Below, in pieces: positions 41,202 through 42,369 of a stretch of DNA of 42,369 nucleotides. The number at the start of each line of letters is the position of its first letter. The first letter of the stretch is position 1. The stretch comes from an uncultured delta proteobacterium (GTDB taxonomy: Bacteria > Desulfobacterota > WTBG01 > CAIYCZ01 > CAIRTM01), in contig CAIRTM010000064.1 in the NCBI GenBank assembly GCA_903881505.1, positions 1 through 42,369 of the forward strand. Reading direction: 5' to 3'. The position numbers and the translations under genes were made by a program. The notes beneath the pieces are model-generated. The model did no database searches, was not told the origin of the DNA, and saw nothing but the letters and a program-made list of their open reading frames with translations.

Positions 41202-42221
41202 TTATTTTTTGGCATATTCTATCTGCGCGCCCTGCCGCAGATTTTGTAAAAACGATTCAAAAGCCGCCTCTTCCCTGCTGTTTTGCAGGTGCGCGCTGAT
41301 TTCCTGCTGCACCTCCTGCAGCTCGACAGCGCGGGGCTTGTTGTGCTCGGCCACTTTGATTATATGATAGCCGAACTGCGTTTCAACAACCGGGCTGATT
41401 TCACCCGGGGCCAGGCTGAACGCGGCGTCATCAAACTCCTTGACCATGCGGCCGCGCTCGAAAAGCCCCAGGTCGCCGCCCTGCTCCTTGCTGGGGCAGT
41501 CGGAGACTTCCTTGGCAATCTCGGCGAACGAAGCCCCGTCGACAATCCGGGCGCGCACCTTTTCAAGTTCCTGTTTCTTCATATCACGTGTTTCAGCGCT
41601 GGCATCCTGCTCAACCCTGAACAGGATGTGGCTTGCGCGCACCTGTTCGGGAACCTTGAATGTTTCTGCATTCTCTTTATAAAAAGCTTCGATCTCCTTC
41701 TGGGTCACCGGCTGCAGCCCGGCGATCGCCCGGGCGTATACGCCTTTGACCTTCAAATGCTCCCGGATGTCGCTGCGCAGCTGCTCCGGGCTGATACCCA
41801 TTGTGGTCAGCTGTTCCTGAAACATCTCCGGTGAAGGGAACTGGGCGGTAACCGTTTGGATCTCGGCATCGATCTGCTGGGCGTCCGGCTGAATGCCCTG
41901 CCGGTCGGCCTCCTGGAGGATCAGGCGCTTGCTGACCAGATTCTCAAGAGCCTGTTCGCGCATGCGCGGCTCAAGCTCGGTCAATTGTTCAGGCGCAACG
42001 CCCTGACCGAACCGGGCGAGCAGCCCCTTCATCTCCTGATCGACATCGCCGGCCGTCACTGCCTGGCCGTTCACGCTGGCCGCCATCGCGCCGGGGTCTT
42101 TCGGTCCGGCAGGCTGCTGAGGAGCGGCTGCTTCTTCAACCTCAGCCTGCTTGGGACCGCAGGCGCACAGCATGCAGCCGCACAGCAGCGTCATTACTGA
42201 CAGGCACAACCTTGATTTCAT
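41202..42221 (-). CDS. Lipoprotein peptidyl-prolyl isomerase, SurA/PpiC (parvulin) type
   Basis: This 339-residue protein has an N-terminal signal ending in LCAC, a plausible though non-ideal lipobox. A SurA-like N-terminal helical domain follows (about 45-200: VNGQAVTAGDVDQEM, LENLVSKRLILQEAD). A parvulin domain (about 215-310) has VRASHILFRV, FAEIAKEVSDCPSKEQGGDLG and VVETQFGYHIIKV, the classic parvulin blocks. It would help fold exported proteins in the periplasm. I chose ATG 42221 because GGAGA lies seven bases upstream and it gives a clean signal peptide; longer in-frame starts exist to 42278. The 148 bases beyond are AT-rich and probably hold the promoter, but no pair is convincing. Confidence 0.88.
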   Translation of the reverse strand: MKSRLCLSVMTLLCGCMLCACGPKQAEVEEAAAPQQPAGPKDPGAMAASVNGQAVTAGDVDQEMKGLLARFGQGVAPEQLTELEPRMREQALENLVSKRLILQEADRQGIQPDAQQIDAEIQTVTAQFPSPEMFQEQLTTMGISPEQLRSDIREHLKVKGVYARAIAGLQPVTQKEIEAFYKENAETFKVPEQVRASHILFRVEQDASAETRDMKKQELEKVRARIVDGASFAEIAKEVSDCPSKEQGGDLGLFERGRMVKEFDDAAFSLAPGEISPVVETQFGYHIIKVAEHNKPRAVELQEVQQEISAHLQNSREEAAFESFLQNLRQGAQIEYAKK

Positions 42222-42369
42222 AGCGCTATCTCCAGCAAAAAAAAAGTGTCCGCCTTTCATCAAAACTCCCGGGGACACTCGTCTAAACTGACTGTAGTAG
42301 GAATTTTAATAGCGTCTTTTTTAATCACCACACTGCATCAATTTTGTGCATAATTACATACTATTCACA

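Overview
The window looks like a chromosomal segment of a Gram-negative, probably anaerobic, high-GC bacterium. Outer-membrane biogenesis genes are present (lpxA, lnt, a beta-barrel protein, lipoproteins). The metabolic genes are of anaerobic type: a four-subunit ferredoxin-dependent 2-oxoacid oxidoreductase, a ferredoxin-tailed aldo/keto reductase and a seven-haem cytochrome c. A dispersed repeat resembles elements I remember from Geobacter-like genomes. I infer a member of the Desulfobacterota ('Deltaproteobacteria') or a neighbouring lineage; there is no rRNA or other decisive marker here. I see no tRNA, rRNA, CRISPR array, phage or intact insertion sequence, and base composition and codon use look uniform.

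Layout. 1-3161 (+): end of pyrF, rlmB, a tandem-domain TIGR04076-like protein and a ferredoxin-tailed aldo/keto reductase. 3314-7581 (-): a seven-gene overlapping or closely spaced operon, vorDBAC, then an ACT-domain protein, a small Cys-rich protein and a nitrilase-superfamily amidohydrolase, with a GatB/YqeY protein upstream. 8645-14183 (+): a PAS protein; a three-gene set of retropepsin-like lipoprotein, inactive transglutaminase with membrane helices, and ATP-grasp ligase; a flavin reductase; recO. 14184-14855 is a decayed gap with a DUF1848 gene remnant and a dispersed repeat. 14856-26604 (-): lpxA, a receiver protein, a large PAS hybrid kinase, then a membrane-arm-only complex I cluster (nuoJ, nuoK, two NuoL/MrpD-like subunits with a small membrane protein between them, nuoM, nuoN). 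26810-30811 (+): lnt, a thioredoxin/multihaem cytochrome fusion and a degenerate Hpt-like protein, convergent with a receiver-ATPase protein (30865-31698, -). 31859-36244 (+): miaA, an exported FlgT-like protein, coaBC and a family-4-like uracil-DNA glycosylase. 36263-42221: PilZ protein (-), beta-barrel protein (+), a thioesterase/HesB/ArfB cluster (-), serC (+), and a ppiC-type lipoprotein, rpsU and an RRM protein (-).

How it fits together. The Vor operon would oxidise amino-acid-derived 2-oxoacids to acyl-CoA and reduced ferredoxin. The membrane-arm cluster carries four antiporter-like subunits but no NADH, quinone or Fe-S modules, so it must pair with electron-input subunits encoded elsewhere or act as an ion-translocating module. 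It follows a receiver/hybrid-kinase pair with no visible promoter in the 72-base gap, so read-through is possible.

The least conventional items are the membrane-arm cluster, the 4+3-haem cytochrome fused to two thioredoxin-like domains, the Hpt-like protein lacking its phospho-acceptor histidine, and the uracil-DNA glycosylase with altered active-site motifs. Gene names rest on motif recognition by eye; no database search was run.
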